Shown one piece after another: positions 9,028-21,296 of a stretch of 64,000 nt of DNA. This DNA comes from Mesobacillus persicus (lineage in GTDB: Bacteria > Bacillota > Bacilli > Bacillales > Cytobacillaceae): positions 62,001 to 126,000 of the forward strand of contig NZ_FOBW01000003.1 of NCBI RefSeq assembly GCF_900109925.1, in the 5' to 3' direction. The translations under genes and the position numbers were made by a program. Position 1 is the first letter of the stretch, and each line of letters opens with the position of its first letter. The notes beneath the pieces were generated by a model. That model saw only the letters and a list, made by a program, of their open reading frames with translations. It searched no databases and was not told the origin of the DNA.

Positions 9028-9072
9028 GTAGAAGCGCCTCTATTAGCCCTTCGGGGTTGATAGAGGCGCTAC
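9028..9072 (+). repeat. AGCGCC hairpin, second unit before topA
   Basis: An 11-bp perfect inverted repeat, AGCGCCTCTAT (9033-9043) with ATAGAGGCGCT (9060-9070), encloses a CCC-TTC-GGG apex. It has the same design as the hairpin at 3488-3538. The following 150 bases to the topA promoter hold only short imperfect dyads. Confidence 0.75.
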
Positions 9073-9225
9073 AACTAGAGTCTATTAATAAATAACAAGT
9101 ATAATAAAATCAAAACCAGCGAAGGCTGGTGCTGGATATAGAAAAGCGGGAAGTGCAAATGCTAAGCCTGAACTTAAATTAAGGGCTTAAACACAAAAAA
9201 ATAAAACGCTTACTTTACCCAGGTA

Positions 9226-9255
9226 TTGACAATGGGGAACCGCATATTAAATAAT
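9226..9255 (+). promoter_or_regulatory. sigma-A promoter for topA
   Basis: A perfect TTGACA at 9226-9231. The -10 is less certain: TAAATA at 9248-9253 (16-base spacer) or AATAAT at 9250-9255 (18-base spacer). The topA ribosome binding site follows about 25 bases later. Confidence 0.55.
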
Positions 9256-9292
9256 AGTGGTAATTTTATTCCCTCTAAGGAGGACTTACAGA

Positions 9293-11368
9293 ATGTCGGA
9301 CTATTTAGTCATCGTTGAGTCGCCAGCGAAAGCAAAGACGATTGAACGTTATTTAGGAAAAAAATATAAAGTCAAAGCTTCCATGGGGCATGTAATAGAC
9401 TTGCCGAAAAGTCAAACAGCAATTGACGTAGAACATGGATACGAGCCGAAATATATAACGATTCGTGGAAAAGGCCCAATTTTAAAAGAATTAAAGACAG
9501 CTGCAAAAAAAGCAAAGAAAATTTACCTCGCGGCTGACCCTGATCGCGAAGGGGAAGCAATTGCTTGGCATTTGGCGCGTAGTCTTAACGTGGATATAGA
9601 TTCAGACTGCAGGGTTGTATTTAATGAAATCACCAAAGATGCCATTAAAGATTCTTTCAAACACCCACGACCAATTAATAGAGACCTTGTTGATGCGCAA
9701 CAAGCACGACGTGTTTTAGATCGACTTGTTGGTTATAACATCAGCCCGTTACTTTGGAAAAAGGTCAAAAAGGGTCTTAGTGCAGGAAGAGTACAATCTG
9801 TCGCATTAAGGATGATTATTAATCGGGAGACAGAAATTCAAAACTTTGAGCCAGAAGAGTACTGGACAATAGGTGTGGAATTTCTAAAAGGAAAGACCAA
9901 GTTTGAAGGATCATTCTATGGAGTCAATTCAAAGAAAACCGAATTAAAATCAGAAGAAGATGTTCAAAAAATCCTTAAACAGGTAAAAGGAAATGAATTT
10001 AAGGTTGAAACTGTTACAAAGAAAGAACGGAAACGCAACCCGGCACTTCCGTTTATTACTTCATCCCTACAGCAGGAATCAGCGCGAAAGTTAAACTTTA
10101 GAGCGAGAAAAACGATGATGCTTGCGCAGCAATTGTATGAAGGGGTTGACATTGGTAAAGAAGGCACCGTCGGTTTAATCACTTATATGAGGACGGACTC
10201 TACGAGAATCTCGGAAGTCGCTCAGGAAGAAGCAAGTGGTTATATTACGAATGAATACGGAAAAGAATTTTTAAAGAGTGGGGATAAAAAGGAAAAGAAG
10301 CAAGCGAATGCCCAAGATGCCCACGAAGCGATTCGACCAACGAGTGTTTTAAGGACACCTGCGGAAATAAAGCAATATTTATCTAGGGACCAGTTACGTT
10401 TGTACAAATTGATTTGGGAGCGCTTTGTTGCTAGTCAAATGGCGCCAGCAGTAATGGATACGATGAGCGTTGATTTGGTTAATTCAGGCGTAATCTTCCG
10501 AGCAACAGGGTCAAAGGTAAAGTTTCCTGGTTTCATGAAAGTATATGTTGAAGGCTCAGATGATGAAGTAGATGAAAAAGACAAGCTTCTTCCTAATCTA
10601 AAGGAAGGAGACGCGGTGATAAAAAAGGACATCGAACCGAAACAGCATTTCACCCAACCGCCGCCAAGATATACAGAAGCAAGGTTGGTTCGAACCTTGG
10701 AAGAACTCGGAATAGGGCGACCTTCGACTTATGCGCCAACACTTGATACGATTCAGAAACGAGGGTATGTTAGCCTCGACAATAAACGATTTGTACCAAC
10801 AGAATTAGGGGAAATTGTTGACCAATTAATCATTGAGTTCTTCCCAGATATTGTTAATGTTGAGTTCACTGCCAAGATGGAACAGGATCTAGATAACATA
10901 GAAGAGGGTAGTGTGAACTGGGTAAAAATCATTGATGAATTCTATAAAGAATTCGAAAAAGATCTGGAAAAGGCTGAAAAGGAAATGCAGGAAGTAGAAA
11001 TTAAAGATGAACCTGCAGGAGAAGATTGTGACCAATGCGGAAACGCTATGGTCTTTAAAATGGGACGTTACGGGAAGTTCATGGCTTGTAGTAATTTTCC
11101 GGATTGCCGTAATACAAAAGCAATTGTGAAGGAAATTGGTGTGAAGTGTCCAAACTGTAAAGAAGGAAATATTATTGAACGCAAGAGTAAAAAGCGCCGC
11201 ATTTTCTATGGATGCGATCGCTATCCTGAATGCGAATTCCTTTCATGGGACAAACCGATTGCAAGAAGTTGTCCAAAATGTGAACATCTCCTTGTTGAGA
11301 AAAAGCTTAAAAAAGGTGTTCAAGTTTCATGTACTGAATGTGATTATAAAGAAACCCCACAACAGTAG
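9293..11368 (+). CDS. topA: DNA topoisomerase I
   Basis: A 691-residue type IA enzyme that relaxes negative supercoils. The Toprim domain opens with [13 protein letters not shown] and has the DPDREGE acidic triad near residue 85. The catalytic Tyr298 lies in [12 protein letters not shown]. Three C-terminal four-cysteine zinc-finger-like motifs start at about residues 580, 620 and 660. An upstream in-frame GTG at 9257 is rejected because AAGGAGG precedes the ATG at 9293, and that start gives the exact B. subtilis length. trmFO follows behind its own promoter. Confidence 0.97.
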   Translation: MSDYLVIVESPAKAKTIERYLGKKYKVKASMGHVIDLPKSQTAIDVEHGYEPKYITIRGKGPILKELKTAAKKAKKIYLAADPDREGEAIAWHLARSLNVDIDSDCRVVFNEITKDAIKDSFKHPRPINRDLVDAQQARRVLDRLVGYNISPLLWKKVKKGLSAGRVQSVALRMIINRETEIQNFEPEEYWTIGVEFLKGKTKFEGSFYGVNSKKTELKSEEDVQKILKQVKGNEFKVETVTKKERKRNPALPFITSSLQQESARKLNFRARKTMMLAQQLYEGVDIGKEGTVGLITYMRTDSTRISEVAQEEASGYITNEYGKEFLKSGDKKEKKQANAQDAHEAIRPTSVLRTPAEIKQYLSRDQLRLYKLIWERFVASQMAPAVMDTMSVDLVNSGVIFRATGSKVKFPGFMKVYVEGSDDEVDEKDKLLPNLKEGDAVIKKDIEPKQHFTQPPPRYTEARLVRTLEELGIGRPSTYAPTLDTIQKRGYVSLDNKRFVPTELGEIVDQLIIEFFPDIVNVEFTAKMEQDLDNIEEGSVNWVKIIDEFYKEFEKDLEKAEKEMQEVEIKDEPAGEDCDQCGNAMVFKMGRYGKFMACSNFPDCRNTKAIVKEIGVKCPNCKEGNIIERKSKKRRIFYGCDRYPECEFLSWDKPIARSCPKCEHLLVEKKLKKGVQVSCTECDYKETPQQ

Positions 11369-11392
11369 AGTGAGCATAAGCTCACTCTTTTC
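11367..11392 (+). terminator. terminator of topA
   Basis: Stem GAGTGAGC-ATAA-GCTCACTC followed by TTTTCT. The 5' arm overlaps the topA stop codon, so ribosomes finishing topA would cover it. Confidence 0.88.
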
Positions 11393-11444
11393 TGTTGTCT
11401 AGGAATTTTGGTCTTGTGAGAAAATATAAATGCAAACATCTTCT

Positions 11445-11473
11445 TTGTAGGAATCTCGACTTTGTGATAAAAT
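11445..11473 (+). promoter_or_regulatory. sigma-A promoter for trmFO
   Basis: TTGTAG at 11445-11450, a 17-base spacer, and TAAAAT at 11468-11473 with a TGA extended -10. A second, similar TTGTGAGAAAAT stretch lies about 50 bases upstream. Confidence 0.55.
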
Positions 11474-11600
11474 CATTTCTTGTTCAATTTTTTGAAACTT
11501 TTTTCTTTTAAATTCGTATCCTTAAGTGCAAAATGGACAATTGAGGGCAAGAATATAAAGGATGAAGCGTATAGATAAATGTAAGCAATGGAGGACTGTA

Positions 11601-12908
11601 ATGACAGAAACGGTAGTAAATGTAGTTGGAGCCGGACTTGCTGGAAGTGAAGCAGCCTGGCAGCTAGCGAAACGTGGGATCCAAGTTCGCCTCTATGAAA
11701 TGAGACCCATTAAACAAACGCCGGCACATCATACGGATAAATTTGCAGAACTAGTCTGCAGCAATTCATTGCGGGCGAACAATCTTACCAATGCAGTTGG
11801 AGTTCTTAAAGAAGAAATGCGACTACTTGATTCGGTCATTATCGGATCAGCAGATGCAAGTTCTGTACCTGCTGGAGGCGCACTTGCCGTCGATCGTCAT
11901 GATTTTGCTGCTCGGGTGACAGAACAAGTGAAAAATCACCCCAATGTGACCGTAATTAGTAAAGAGGTTACTGCAATCCCAGAAGGACCAACGATTATTG
12001 CGACAGGTCCATTGACAAGCGAAGCGCTAGCTCAAGAATTGAAGGAGCTCACCGGAGAGGAGTACCTCTACTTTTATGATGCGGCAGCTCCAATTATTGA
12101 AAAAGACAGCATTGATATGGATAAGGTCTACTTAAAGTCACGTTATGACAAAGGGGAAGCAGCTTATCTTAATTGTCCAATGAATGAAGAAGAGTTCAAC
12201 ACTTTTTATGAAGCACTGATTGCTGCTGAGACAGTCCCGTTGAAAGAGTTTGAAAAAGAAATTTTCTTTGAAGGATGTATGCCAATTGAGGTCATGGCTA
12301 ACCGAGGAAAGAAGACGATGTTATTTGGACCTATGAAACCTGTGGGTTTGGAAGATCCCAAAACAGGGAAACGGCCATATGCGGTTGTTCAACTCCGTCA
12401 AGATGATGCAGCTGGAACGCTCTATAATATTGTTGGCTTTCAAACACACTTGAAATGGGGACCGCAAAAAGAGGTTCTTCGATTAATTCCGGGACTAGAA
12501 AATGCAGAAATTGTGCGTTACGGGGTTATGCATCGAAACACATTTATTAATTCACCAAAGGTATTAAAGGCTACTTATCAATTTAGAAACAGGGAAGATC
12601 TTTTCTTCGCAGGACAAATGACAGGGGTAGAAGGGTACGTGGAATCAGCAGCTAGTGGTTTAGTTGCAGGAATCAATGCGGCAAAATTAGTTATGGGAGA
12701 ATCACCAGTTGATTTTCCAACCGAGACAACGATGGGAAGTATGGCGCATTATATCACAACGACAAATGCGAAAAACTTCCAACCTATGAATGCCAACTTC
12801 GGTTTACTGCCAAATCTCCCATCCAAGATAAAGAACAAACAGGATCGAAATGAAGCATATGCTAACCGGGCGTTGGAAACAATTCAGAAATTTGTGAAAA
12901 ATTTGTAA
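11601..12908 (+). CDS. trmFO: tRNA:m5U54 methyltransferase TrmFO (FADH2/folate-dependent)
   Basis: A 435-residue flavoprotein that makes ribothymidine-54 in tRNAs, using methylene-tetrahydrofolate. The FAD dinucleotide fold is at residues 7-15 (VVGAGLAGS). Cys53 in LVCSNSLR matches a conserved functional cysteine of the family, and the ending is also conserved (NFGLLPNLP). An upstream ATG at 11562 is rejected: GGAGG at 11590-11594 fits the ATG at 11601, and the length equals B. subtilis TrmFO. xerC, hslV, hslU and codY follow, as in the B. subtilis cod region. Confidence 0.97.
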   Translation: MTETVVNVVGAGLAGSEAAWQLAKRGIQVRLYEMRPIKQTPAHHTDKFAELVCSNSLRANNLTNAVGVLKEEMRLLDSVIIGSADASSVPAGGALAVDRHDFAARVTEQVKNHPNVTVISKEVTAIPEGPTIIATGPLTSEALAQELKELTGEEYLYFYDAAAPIIEKDSIDMDKVYLKSRYDKGEAAYLNCPMNEEEFNTFYEALIAAETVPLKEFEKEIFFEGCMPIEVMANRGKKTMLFGPMKPVGLEDPKTGKRPYAVVQLRQDDAAGTLYNIVGFQTHLKWGPQKEVLRLIPGLENAEIVRYGVMHRNTFINSPKVLKATYQFRNREDLFFAGQMTGVEGYVESAASGLVAGINAAKLVMGESPVDFPTETTMGSMAHYITTTNAKNFQPMNANFGLLPNLPSKIKNKQDRNEAYANRALETIQKFVKNL

Positions 12909-12970
12909 ACTTATTGCAATCGGCCGCTAAGTTATGATACCATTTAGTAGCCTCTGTGGGGTGATGGGTA

Positions 12971-13873
12971 TTGACGGAAAGTGTGAACATTTCTTTAAAA
13001 TTATTTATTGAGTATTTACAGATTGAGAAAAATTGTTCACAATACACTGTTGAGCATTATCATCATGACATCAATGATTTCTTTGTGTTTATGGCAGAAG
13101 AAGCTATTTCGGATCTAAAAGACGTTGAATATTCTGATGTCAGAATCTATTTGACTAAGTTATATGAAAAACAACTCTCAAGGAGAACGGTAGCGCGTAG
13201 GATTTCTTGTCTACGTAGTTTTTATAAGTTTCTACTTCGGGAAAAACTAGTAGATGAAAATCCGATTGCTCTTGTTTCCATCCCAAAAGGTGAAAAACGA
13301 TTACCTGACTTTTTTTATGAGCAGGAGCTCGAGTTGCTCTTCGAGTCATGTGAGACAGAAACGGCCCTTGGGAAAAGAAATAAAGCTTTGCTTGAATTGC
13401 TTTACGGTACAGGTATCCGTGTAAGCGAATGCTGCAAAATCCGCTTAACAGATTTAGACTTTTACTTATCGACTGTATTGGTACATGGGAAAGGTCAAAA
13501 ACAGAGATATGTACCTTTTGGCAGCTTTGCCCAAGATGAGCTTGAAAGCTACATACAAACTGCTCGAAAAGAACTGTTAAAAAGCAAAGAGGATCATGGT
13601 TTTCTGTTTGTTAATTTCAGAGGGGGGCCTTTGACGGATAGAGGCGTGCGTGAAATATTAAACAAAATGTTTGATCATTCAGCACTACATGGGAAGATCC
13701 ATCCGCATAAGCTCAGACATACATTTGCAACCCATTTGCTAAACAATGGGGCAGACCTGAGGACGGTACAGGAATTACTTGGTCATGCATTCCTTTCGTC
13801 CACTCAGGTATACACACATGTAACCAATGAACATTTAAGACGAACCTATATGTCCACACATCCGAGGGCATAA
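12971..13873 (+). CDS. xerC: Tyrosine recombinase XerC (CodV)
   Basis: A 300-residue site-specific recombinase that resolves chromosome dimers at dif with XerD. It has an N-terminal SAM-like DNA-binding domain (residues 5-90) and a C-terminal catalytic domain. The catalytic residues are visible: Arg150, Lys174, His246, Arg249, His272 and the nucleophile Tyr281. Translation starts at TTG, 62 bases after trmFO, with a TGGGGTGAT site upstream. hslV follows 22 bases later. It is a housekeeping recombinase, not a phage integrase. Confidence 0.95.
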   Translation: MTESVNISLKLFIEYLQIEKNCSQYTVEHYHHDINDFFVFMAEEAISDLKDVEYSDVRIYLTKLYEKQLSRRTVARRISCLRSFYKFLLREKLVDENPIALVSIPKGEKRLPDFFYEQELELLFESCETETALGKRNKALLELLYGTGIRVSECCKIRLTDLDFYLSTVLVHGKGQKQRYVPFGSFAQDELESYIQTARKELLKSKEDHGFLFVNFRGGPLTDRGVREILNKMFDHSALHGKIHPHKLRHTFATHLLNNGADLRTVQELLGHAFLSSTQVYTHVTNEHLRRTYMSTHPRA

Positions 13874-13895
13874 GTCTTTAGGAGGAGGAAACGGG

Positions 13896-14438
13896 ATGTC
13901 TCAATTTCATGCAACGACTATTTTTGCAGTTCAACATAAAGGGAAATGTGCGATGTCAGGGGATGGCCAAGTTACATTTGGCAACGCAGTTGTGATGAAA
14001 CACACGGCACGTAAGGTGCGTAAATTGTTTAATGGAAAGGTAGTAGCAGGTTTTGCTGGTTCTGTTGCCGATGCCTTCACTTTGTTTGAAATGTTCGAGG
14101 CCAAGCTTGAAGAGTACAATGGAAGTCTCCAGCGTGCCGCAGTGGAACTGGCGAAGCAATGGCGTGGGGATAAAATGTTAAGGCAGCTAGAGGCAATGTT
14201 GATTGTTATGAACGAAGAGACAATTTTACTTGTTTCAGGAACAGGCGAAGTGATTGAGCCTGACGATGGGATTTTAGCCATCGGTTCTGGTGGGAACTAT
14301 GCACTAGCAGCGGGCCGCTCATTAAAACAGTATGCAGGCGAACATTTGTCAGCAGTGGAAATTGCCAAGGCAGCCCTAGAAATTGCGGCTGATATTTGTG
14401 TGTATACCAATACCAACATTATTGTGGAAGAATTGTAG
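13896..14438 (+). CDS. hslV: ATP-dependent protease subunit HslV (ClpQ/CodW)
   Basis: A 180-residue proteolytic subunit of the HslUV (ClpYQ) protease, a double ring driven by HslU. The sequence begins [11 protein letters not shown]. coli HslV matures to a Thr at the TTI position, whereas B. subtilis ClpQ is known to use an N-terminal Ser five residues earlier. Ser2 is kept here, so a serine nucleophile is likely. SGDGQVTFG and the [12 protein letters not shown] region are intact. The ribosome binding site AGGAGGAGG is very strong. Confidence 0.96.
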   Translation: MSQFHATTIFAVQHKGKCAMSGDGQVTFGNAVVMKHTARKVRKLFNGKVVAGFAGSVADAFTLFEMFEAKLEEYNGSLQRAAVELAKQWRGDKMLRQLEAMLIVMNEETILLVSGTGEVIEPDDGILAIGSGGNYALAAGRSLKQYAGEHLSAVEIAKAALEIAADICVYTNTNIIVEEL

Positions 14439-14455
14439 GGAAGGAGTGTGTATGC

Positions 14456-15865
14456 ATGAATAATTCAAACAATCTAACACCAAGACAAATTGTTGAACGA
14501 CTTGACCAGTTTATTATTGGTCAAAACGAGGCAAAAAAGGCAGTAGCAATCGCACTTAGGAACCGGTATCGTCGAAGTCTCCTCGATGAAGGGATCCGGG
14601 ATGAAATTAGTCCCAAAAATATTTTAATGATGGGACCTACAGGTGTAGGTAAAACCGAAATCGCTAGAAGAATGGCCAAGATGGTTAGAGCCCCATTTAT
14701 TAAAGTCGAAGCGACTAAATTTACTGAAGTCGGCTATGTTGGCCGAGATGTTGAATCAATGGTTCGTGACCTTGTTGAAACTTCTGTTCGAATTGTAAAA
14801 GAAGAAAAAATGGTAAGTGTCAAGGAACGAGCGGAGGAAAATGCCAACCGTCGTTTGGTTGAATTATTGGTTCCATCAGCTAAGAAGAATACATCCTATA
14901 AAAACCCGCTAGAAATGTTATTCGGTGGAGGAAATCCACAGGCAGAACAAGATTCTACGACTTCTACGGAAGAAATGAATCTAAAAGAGAAAAGAAAAGC
15001 AATCCAGTCAAAGTTAGAAGCTGGCGAACTAGAAAATGAAGTCATTACGGTCGAGGTAGACGAACAAGCTCCTTCCATGTTTGATATGCTTCAAGGTTCT
15101 GGTATGGAACAAATGGGTATGAACATGCAGGATGCATTTAGTAATCTTATGCCGAAGAAAAAGAAGAAAAGAAAGCTTCCGGTTAAAGAAGCTAGAAAAG
15201 TAATAGCGAATGAGGAAGCACAAAAATTAATTGATATGGATGAAGTGACTCAAGAAGCCATCGTCCGAGCTGAGCAGTCAGGGATTATTTTCATTGATGA
15301 AATCGATAAAATCGCCAGTAAAAGCTCCGGTGGCTCGTCTGCTGATGTTTCTCGTGAAGGAGTCCAGAGAGATATCCTGCCGATTGTTGAAGGATCTACC
15401 ATTGTAACCAAATATGGTCCGGTAAAGACAGACCATGTGTTATTCGTTGCAGCGGGTGCCTTCCATATGGCAAAACCATCTGATCTGATTCCTGAACTAC
15501 AAGGGAGATTCCCAATCCGTGTAGAATTAACAAAGCTTACAGTTGATGACTTTTATCGAATTCTAGTTGAACCAGATAATGCGTTAATTAAACAATATAA
15601 AGCTTTATTAGAAACAGAAGGTATACAAATTGAATTTTCTGACGATGCTATTCGTAAAGTAGCGGAAGTTGCCTATGAGGTTAACCAAAATACGGATAAT
15701 ATTGGCGCAAGGCGTCTTCATACCATTTTGGAAAAACTGTTAGAAGATTTAAGCTTTGAAGCTCCAGATATTTCAATGGGTGAAATCCTAATTACCCCTC
15801 AATATGTTGAGGAAAAGCTAGGTGCCATTTCTAGAAATAAGGACTTAAGCAGATTTATTTTATAA
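14456..15865 (+). CDS. hslU: ATP-dependent protease ATPase subunit HslU (ClpY)
   Basis: A 469-residue AAA+ unfoldase that feeds HslV. Walker A is GPTGVGKT at residues 60-67, Walker B is FIDEIDKIA near residue 280, and the sensor region is [12 protein letters not shown]. The intermediate I-domain (about 105-240) carries a Met-rich [10 protein letters not shown] patch and a Lys-rich stretch. The C-terminal NKDLSRFIL tail is the part that activates HslV. An upstream start at 14396 inside hslV is rejected because AAGGAGTG precedes the ATG at 14456. Confidence 0.97.
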   Translation: MNNSNNLTPRQIVERLDQFIIGQNEAKKAVAIALRNRYRRSLLDEGIRDEISPKNILMMGPTGVGKTEIARRMAKMVRAPFIKVEATKFTEVGYVGRDVESMVRDLVETSVRIVKEEKMVSVKERAEENANRRLVELLVPSAKKNTSYKNPLEMLFGGGNPQAEQDSTTSTEEMNLKEKRKAIQSKLEAGELENEVITVEVDEQAPSMFDMLQGSGMEQMGMNMQDAFSNLMPKKKKKRKLPVKEARKVIANEEAQKLIDMDEVTQEAIVRAEQSGIIFIDEIDKIASKSSGGSSADVSREGVQRDILPIVEGSTIVTKYGPVKTDHVLFVAAGAFHMAKPSDLIPELQGRFPIRVELTKLTVDDFYRILVEPDNALIKQYKALLETEGIQIEFSDDAIRKVAEVAYEVNQNTDNIGARRLHTILEKLLEDLSFEAPDISMGEILITPQYVEEKLGAISRNKDLSRFIL

Positions 15866-15982
15866 ATCGTTCTACCTGGGGACTGAATGAACATTTAAAT
15901 CAAGCAATTTGCCGGTTAAATGGCTGTAATTAAATAAAATACATCATATAGTTTTGTTTATGCAAAATAGGAGGAAGAACAA

Positions 15983-16762
15983 ATGGACTTACTATCAAAA
16001 ACTAGAAAAATTAATGCACTACTTCAGAAAGCAGCTGGAAAACCTGTTAACTTCAAAGAAATGTCAGAGACACTATCTGAAGTGATTGAGGCTAATATCT
16101 TCGTTGTCAGTCGTCGAGGAAAGTTATTAGGGTTTGCTGTAAACCAACAGATTGAGAATGACCGGATGAAAAAAATGCTTGAAGACCGTCAGTTCCCAGA
16201 AGAATATACCAATGGTTTGTTTAATATCAAAGAAACATCATCAAATTTAGATGTGGAAAGCCAATATACAATTTTCCCTGTTGAAAACAAAGACTTGTTT
16301 AAAAGTGGACTAACAACAATTGTCCCAATTATTGGTGGCGGTGAGCGTCTTGGTACCTTGCTTCTTGGTCGCGTAACAGCACCTTTTGAAGATGATGACC
16401 TTATTCTTGCAGAATACGGTGCTACTGTTGTTGGGATGGAGATTCTTCGCGAAAAGGCAGAAGAAATTGAAGAAGAAGCTCGTAGCAAAGCGGTTGTTCA
16501 AATGGCGATTAGCTCACTTTCTTACAGTGAATTAGAAGCGATTGAACATATTTTTGAAGAACTAAACGGTAAAGAAGGCTTACTAGTTGCTTCTAAAATT
16601 GCAGACCGAGTGGGAATCACACGTTCAGTTATCGTTAACGCACTACGTAAGCTTGAAAGTGCTGGTGTCATTGAATCACGTTCCCTTGGAATGAAAGGAA
16701 CGTACATTAAAGTATTAAATGACAAATTCTTGTTTGAATTGGAAAAGTTAAAGTCCAACTAA
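15983..16762 (+). CDS. codY: GTP-sensing global transcriptional repressor CodY
   Basis: A 259-residue regulator that senses branched-chain amino acids and GTP, and represses nitrogen, transport and stationary-phase genes. Residues 1-155 form the GAF ligand domain. The winged helix-turn-helix is at about 200-245 ([20 protein letters not shown]). Length equals the family. The ribosome binding site TAGGAGGA is 117 bases after hslU, so it may be cotranscribed with xerC-hslVU. In B. subtilis the flagellar operon follows codY; here rpsB follows directly. Confidence 0.98.
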   Translation: MDLLSKTRKINALLQKAAGKPVNFKEMSETLSEVIEANIFVVSRRGKLLGFAVNQQIENDRMKKMLEDRQFPEEYTNGLFNIKETSSNLDVESQYTIFPVENKDLFKSGLTTIVPIIGGGERLGTLLLGRVTAPFEDDDLILAEYGATVVGMEILREKAEEIEEEARSKAVVQMAISSLSYSELEAIEHIFEELNGKEGLLVASKIADRVGITRSVIVNALRKLESAGVIESRSLGMKGTYIKVLNDKFLFELEKLKSN

Positions 16763-16782
16763 ACAAGTAAATGCTTGAGATG

Positions 16783-16817
16783 AAATCCTGTTCCTGCTTG
16801 AACGGGATTTTTATTTT
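16783..16817 (+). terminator. terminator of codY
   Basis: An 11-bp stem, AAATCCTGTTC with GAACGGGATTT (one G-T pair), a 6-base loop, then TTATTTT. Confidence 0.88.
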
Positions 16818-16848
16818 CGCCGAATATAATAAAATTGATGTGATAGAC

Positions 16849-16877
16849 TTGATTGTCAAATTTACATATGCTATATT
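16849..16877 (+). promoter_or_regulatory. sigma-A promoter for rpsB
   Basis: TTGATT at 16849-16854, a 17-base spacer, and TATATT at 16872-16877 with a TGC extended -10. It predicts a leader of about 108 bases. Confidence 0.65.
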
Positions 16878-16883
16878 ATTAAA

Positions 16884-17702
<819 letters not shown>

Positions 17703-17717
17703 GCTTTAGTCTTGGGG

Positions 17718-17754
17718 AAAGGTGATATAGGGATACCCTTTATCACCTTTTTTT
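17718..17754 (+). terminator. terminator between rpsB and tsf
   Basis: Stem AAAGGTGATA with TATCACCTTT, inner GGG/CCC pairs, then a run of seven Ts. It lies inside the rpsB-tsf pair and would attenuate tsf. Confidence 0.9.
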
Positions 17755-17868
17755 AAAGTGAAAATGTCCTCAAAGGCATTTCGCATGAAGTTTAAGTTTA
17801 AAACTCTTCGATAATGAGAAGATATTGAATAGGTACATATAATTAAACCTTTAGGAGGAATAATCGTT

Positions 17869-18753
17869 ATGGCAATTACTGCTCAAATGGTTAAAGAACT
17901 GCGTGAAAAAACTGGCGCAGGCATGATGGATTGTAAAAAGGCACTTCAAGAAGTAGACGGAGATATGGAAAAAGCAATTGACTTCCTACGTGAAAAAGGA
18001 ATTGCGAAAGCGGCTAAGAAGGGTGACCGTATTGCTGCTGAAGGTCTTGCAAGCGTAGTAGTTGAAGGCAATGAGGCTGTCATTTTTGAAGTAAACTCTG
18101 AAACAGATTTCGTAGCGAAAAACGTAGGCTTCCAAACACTTGTAAAAGAGCTTGGTGAGCACATCCTAAAGCACAAGCCAGCTAACATCGAAGAGGCTGT
18201 TGCTCAAACGATGGACAATGGGGCCACTGTTGAAACCCATATTAACACTTCAATTTCAAAAATTGGGGAAAAGATTACTCTACGTCGTTTTGAAGTAAAA
18301 ACAAAAACGGATGCAGATGCATTTGGTGCATACCTTCACATGGGAGGACGTATCGCTGTTCTTACTGTTGTTGAAGGAACAACAGATGAGGCTACTGCAA
18401 AGGATGTTTCTATGCACATTGCGGCATTAAACCCTAAATATGTTTCTCGTGATGAAGTTTCACAAGAAGAAGTTGAGCGTGAGCGTCAAGTTCTTACTCA
18501 ACAAGCTTTAAATGAAGGAAAGCCAGAAAACATCGTTGCGAAAATGGTTGAAGGTCGTCTTGGAAAGTACTTTGAAGACGTGTGTCTATTAGACCAAGCT
18601 TTCGTTAAAAACCCAGATCAAAAGGTACGCCAAGTTGTTGAAGCTAAAGGCGCTACTGTTCGTGAATTCGTTCGCTTTGAAGTAGGAGAAGGTCTTGAAA
18701 AGCGTGAAGACAACTTCGCTGAAGAAGTAATGAGCCAAGTAAATAAAAAATAA
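17869..18753 (+). CDS. tsf: Translation elongation factor Ts
   Basis: A 294-residue nucleotide-exchange factor for EF-Tu. The N-terminal UBA-like domain (residues 1-55, with [12 protein letters not shown]) is followed by the TDFVAKN motif (about 82-88) that contacts EF-Tu. A dimerisation region and the C-terminal module follow. The ribosome binding site is TTAGGAGGA. Confidence 0.98.
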   Translation: MAITAQMVKELREKTGAGMMDCKKALQEVDGDMEKAIDFLREKGIAKAAKKGDRIAAEGLASVVVEGNEAVIFEVNSETDFVAKNVGFQTLVKELGEHILKHKPANIEEAVAQTMDNGATVETHINTSISKIGEKITLRRFEVKTKTDADAFGAYLHMGGRIAVLTVVEGTTDEATAKDVSMHIAALNPKYVSRDEVSQEEVERERQVLTQQALNEGKPENIVAKMVEGRLGKYFEDVCLLDQAFVKNPDQKVRQVVEAKGATVREFVRFEVGEGLEKREDNFAEEVMSQVNKK

Positions 18754-18778
18754 TTTTTAGTCATCTACTTTTCTAATT

Positions 18779-18806
18779 CAGGGAACACTATGTGTTCCCT
18801 GTTTTT
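18779..18806 (+). terminator. terminator of tsf
   Basis: A perfect 10-bp stem, CAGGGAACAC-TAT-GTGTTCCCTG, followed by TTTTT. Confidence 0.95.
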
Positions 18807-18850
18807 GGAGTGAGTATGTATATGCCTTGAACAGGCGGACATTTTTAAGG

Positions 18851-19707
<857 letters not shown>

Positions 19708-19709
19708 TC

Positions 19710-20267
19710 ATGCCAAAAAGTGTCATTGATAAAGCAAAGGACAGAATGTCGAAAGCAATTCAAGCTTACACTCGTGAATTAGCATCTATCCGTGCAGGTA
19801 GAGCAAGTGCCTCACTCTTAGACAGAATTACGGTTGATTATTACGGCGCACCAACACCCATCAACCAATTAGCAGGGATTTCAGTCCCAGAAGCAAGGCT
19901 TCTTGTGGTTCAGCCTTATGACAAAACGATTCTTGGTGAAATTGAAAAAGCAATCATGAAATCTGACCTAGGGATTAACCCTTCTAATGATGGTTCGATG
20001 ATCCGTTTGGCGATTCCTCAGTTAACAGAGGAACGTCGTAAGGAGCTTGCTAAGCAGGTTAGAAAAGAATCTGAAGATGCGAAAATTGCCATCCGTAATA
20101 TTCGTCGAGACGGTAATGATGATTTGAAGAAGCTGGAGAAAAACGGTGAAATTACAGAGGACGGGCTTCGTGGTTACTCAGATGATATCCAGAAGTTAAC
20201 GGATGAATTTATTAATAAGGTTGATCAGATCACGAAAGACAAAGAGAAAGAATTACTAGAAGTGTAA
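19710..20267 (+). CDS. frr: Ribosome recycling factor
   Basis: A 185-residue factor that, with EF-G, splits post-termination ribosomes. The whole sequence follows the RRF family: a three-helix bundle with a hinge domain, [14 protein letters not shown] and [13 protein letters not shown] near the N-terminus, and [18 protein letters not shown] later. It is tightly linked to pyrH (2-base gap), with GTTAGGGGG upstream. Confidence 0.98.
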   Translation: MPKSVIDKAKDRMSKAIQAYTRELASIRAGRASASLLDRITVDYYGAPTPINQLAGISVPEARLLVVQPYDKTILGEIEKAIMKSDLGINPSNDGSMIRLAIPQLTEERRKELAKQVRKESEDAKIAIRNIRRDGNDDLKKLEKNGEITEDGLRGYSDDIQKLTDEFINKVDQITKDKEKELLEV

Positions 20268-20301
20268 AAAACACCGGTTTATGGAAAAACTATAATGAAA
20301 A

Positions 20302-20326
20302 GACCCTCTATTACAGGGGGTTTTTT
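20302..20326 (+). terminator. terminator of pyrH-frr
   Basis: Stem ACCCTCT/AGGGGGT (one G-T pair) with loop ATTAC, then TTTTTT. Confidence 0.85.
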
Positions 20327-20415
20327 CATAGCCTAATGAAAAGTATTCTTTGATAGTGATTCTGTTTTTGTTTAGGTTTACATACTCTTTTTATAGAGAT
20401 ATCTTTTTTCATTTT

Positions 20416-20424
20416 TGGTATGAT
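20416..20424 (+). promoter_or_regulatory. extended -10 promoter for uppS
   Basis: TGGTATGAT, an extended -10, with no good -35 at the right distance. It lies about 80 bases before uppS and after the frr terminator. Confidence 0.4.
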
Positions 20425-20504
20425 AGGAGCATATGCTTCAATACAAGCAAGGAGACTATTCTTTTTTTGTATATGAGTATTATCCTATTTAGGGGAGCTG
20501 TCTT

Positions 20505-21281
20505 ATGTTAAAGAAACTTATTCCCTGGAAGTCCCAAAATCAACCTTCCAGTTTCCGTGATCAAATCATGCAACTTAAGTCTCAGGAGGTTCCGTCTCAT
20601 ATCGCCATCATTATGGATGGAAATGGACGGTGGGCAAAAAAACGGTCGCTTCCAAGGGTAGCTGGACATCATGAAGGGATGAAAGTCGTCCGGAAAATTA
20701 CTAGTCTTGCAAACGAAATTGGTGTGAAAACATTGACGTTGTATGCCTTCTCGACCGAGAACTGGAAGCGACCGAAGATGGAAGTAGACTTTTTAATGAA
20801 GCTACCGGAAGAGTTTTTGGGAACCTTTCTCCCAGAGTTGGTTAAGGAGAATGTCCGGGTCAAGATGATGGGGAACACAGATAAACTACCAGCTCACACG
20901 TTAAAGGCAATTGAAAAGGCAATGAATGATACAAAAGAAAATACGGGACTTGTTTTGAATTTTGCTCTTAACTATGGCAGTCGTGTCGAAATATTGGATG
21001 CAGTGAAGCAGGTCTTAAATGACGTTGAAAATGGCAAACTTGATAAAGATAGCCTTAGCGAGGAAACCTTTTCAGAGTACCTAATGTCCTCTGAGTTACA
21101 GGACCCTGATTTGTTGATTCGAACAAGTGGGGAAATACGCCTAAGCAATTTTATGCTCTGGCAGCTAGCATATACAGAATTCTTCTTTACGGATGTTTTA
21201 TGGCCAGATTTTAGTGAAGAACATTTTATTGAAGCAATTGAAGTGTTCCAAGGACGTCAACGTCGTTACGGAGGAGTTTAA
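20505..21281 (+). CDS. uppS: Undecaprenyl diphosphate synthase (isoprenyl transferase)
   Basis: A 258-residue cis-prenyltransferase that adds eight isopentenyl units to farnesyl diphosphate. It makes the lipid carrier for peptidoglycan and teichoic acids. The catalytic Asp38 lies in AIIMDGNGRWAKKR, and RTSGEIRLSNFMLWQ and FTDVLWPDF are conserved. It heads a uppS-cdsA-dxr-rseP group with short gaps. The ribosome binding site is AGGGGAG. Confidence 0.97.
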   Translation: MLKKLIPWKSQNQPSSFRDQIMQLKSQEVPSHIAIIMDGNGRWAKKRSLPRVAGHHEGMKVVRKITSLANEIGVKTLTLYAFSTENWKRPKMEVDFLMKLPEEFLGTFLPELVKENVRVKMMGNTDKLPAHTLKAIEKAMNDTKENTGLVLNFALNYGSRVEILDAVKQVLNDVENGKLDKDSLSEETFSEYLMSSELQDPDLLIRTSGEIRLSNFMLWQLAYTEFFFTDVLWPDFSEEHFIEAIEVFQGRQRRYGGV

Positions 21282-21296
21282 TAAAGGTGTGATGAA

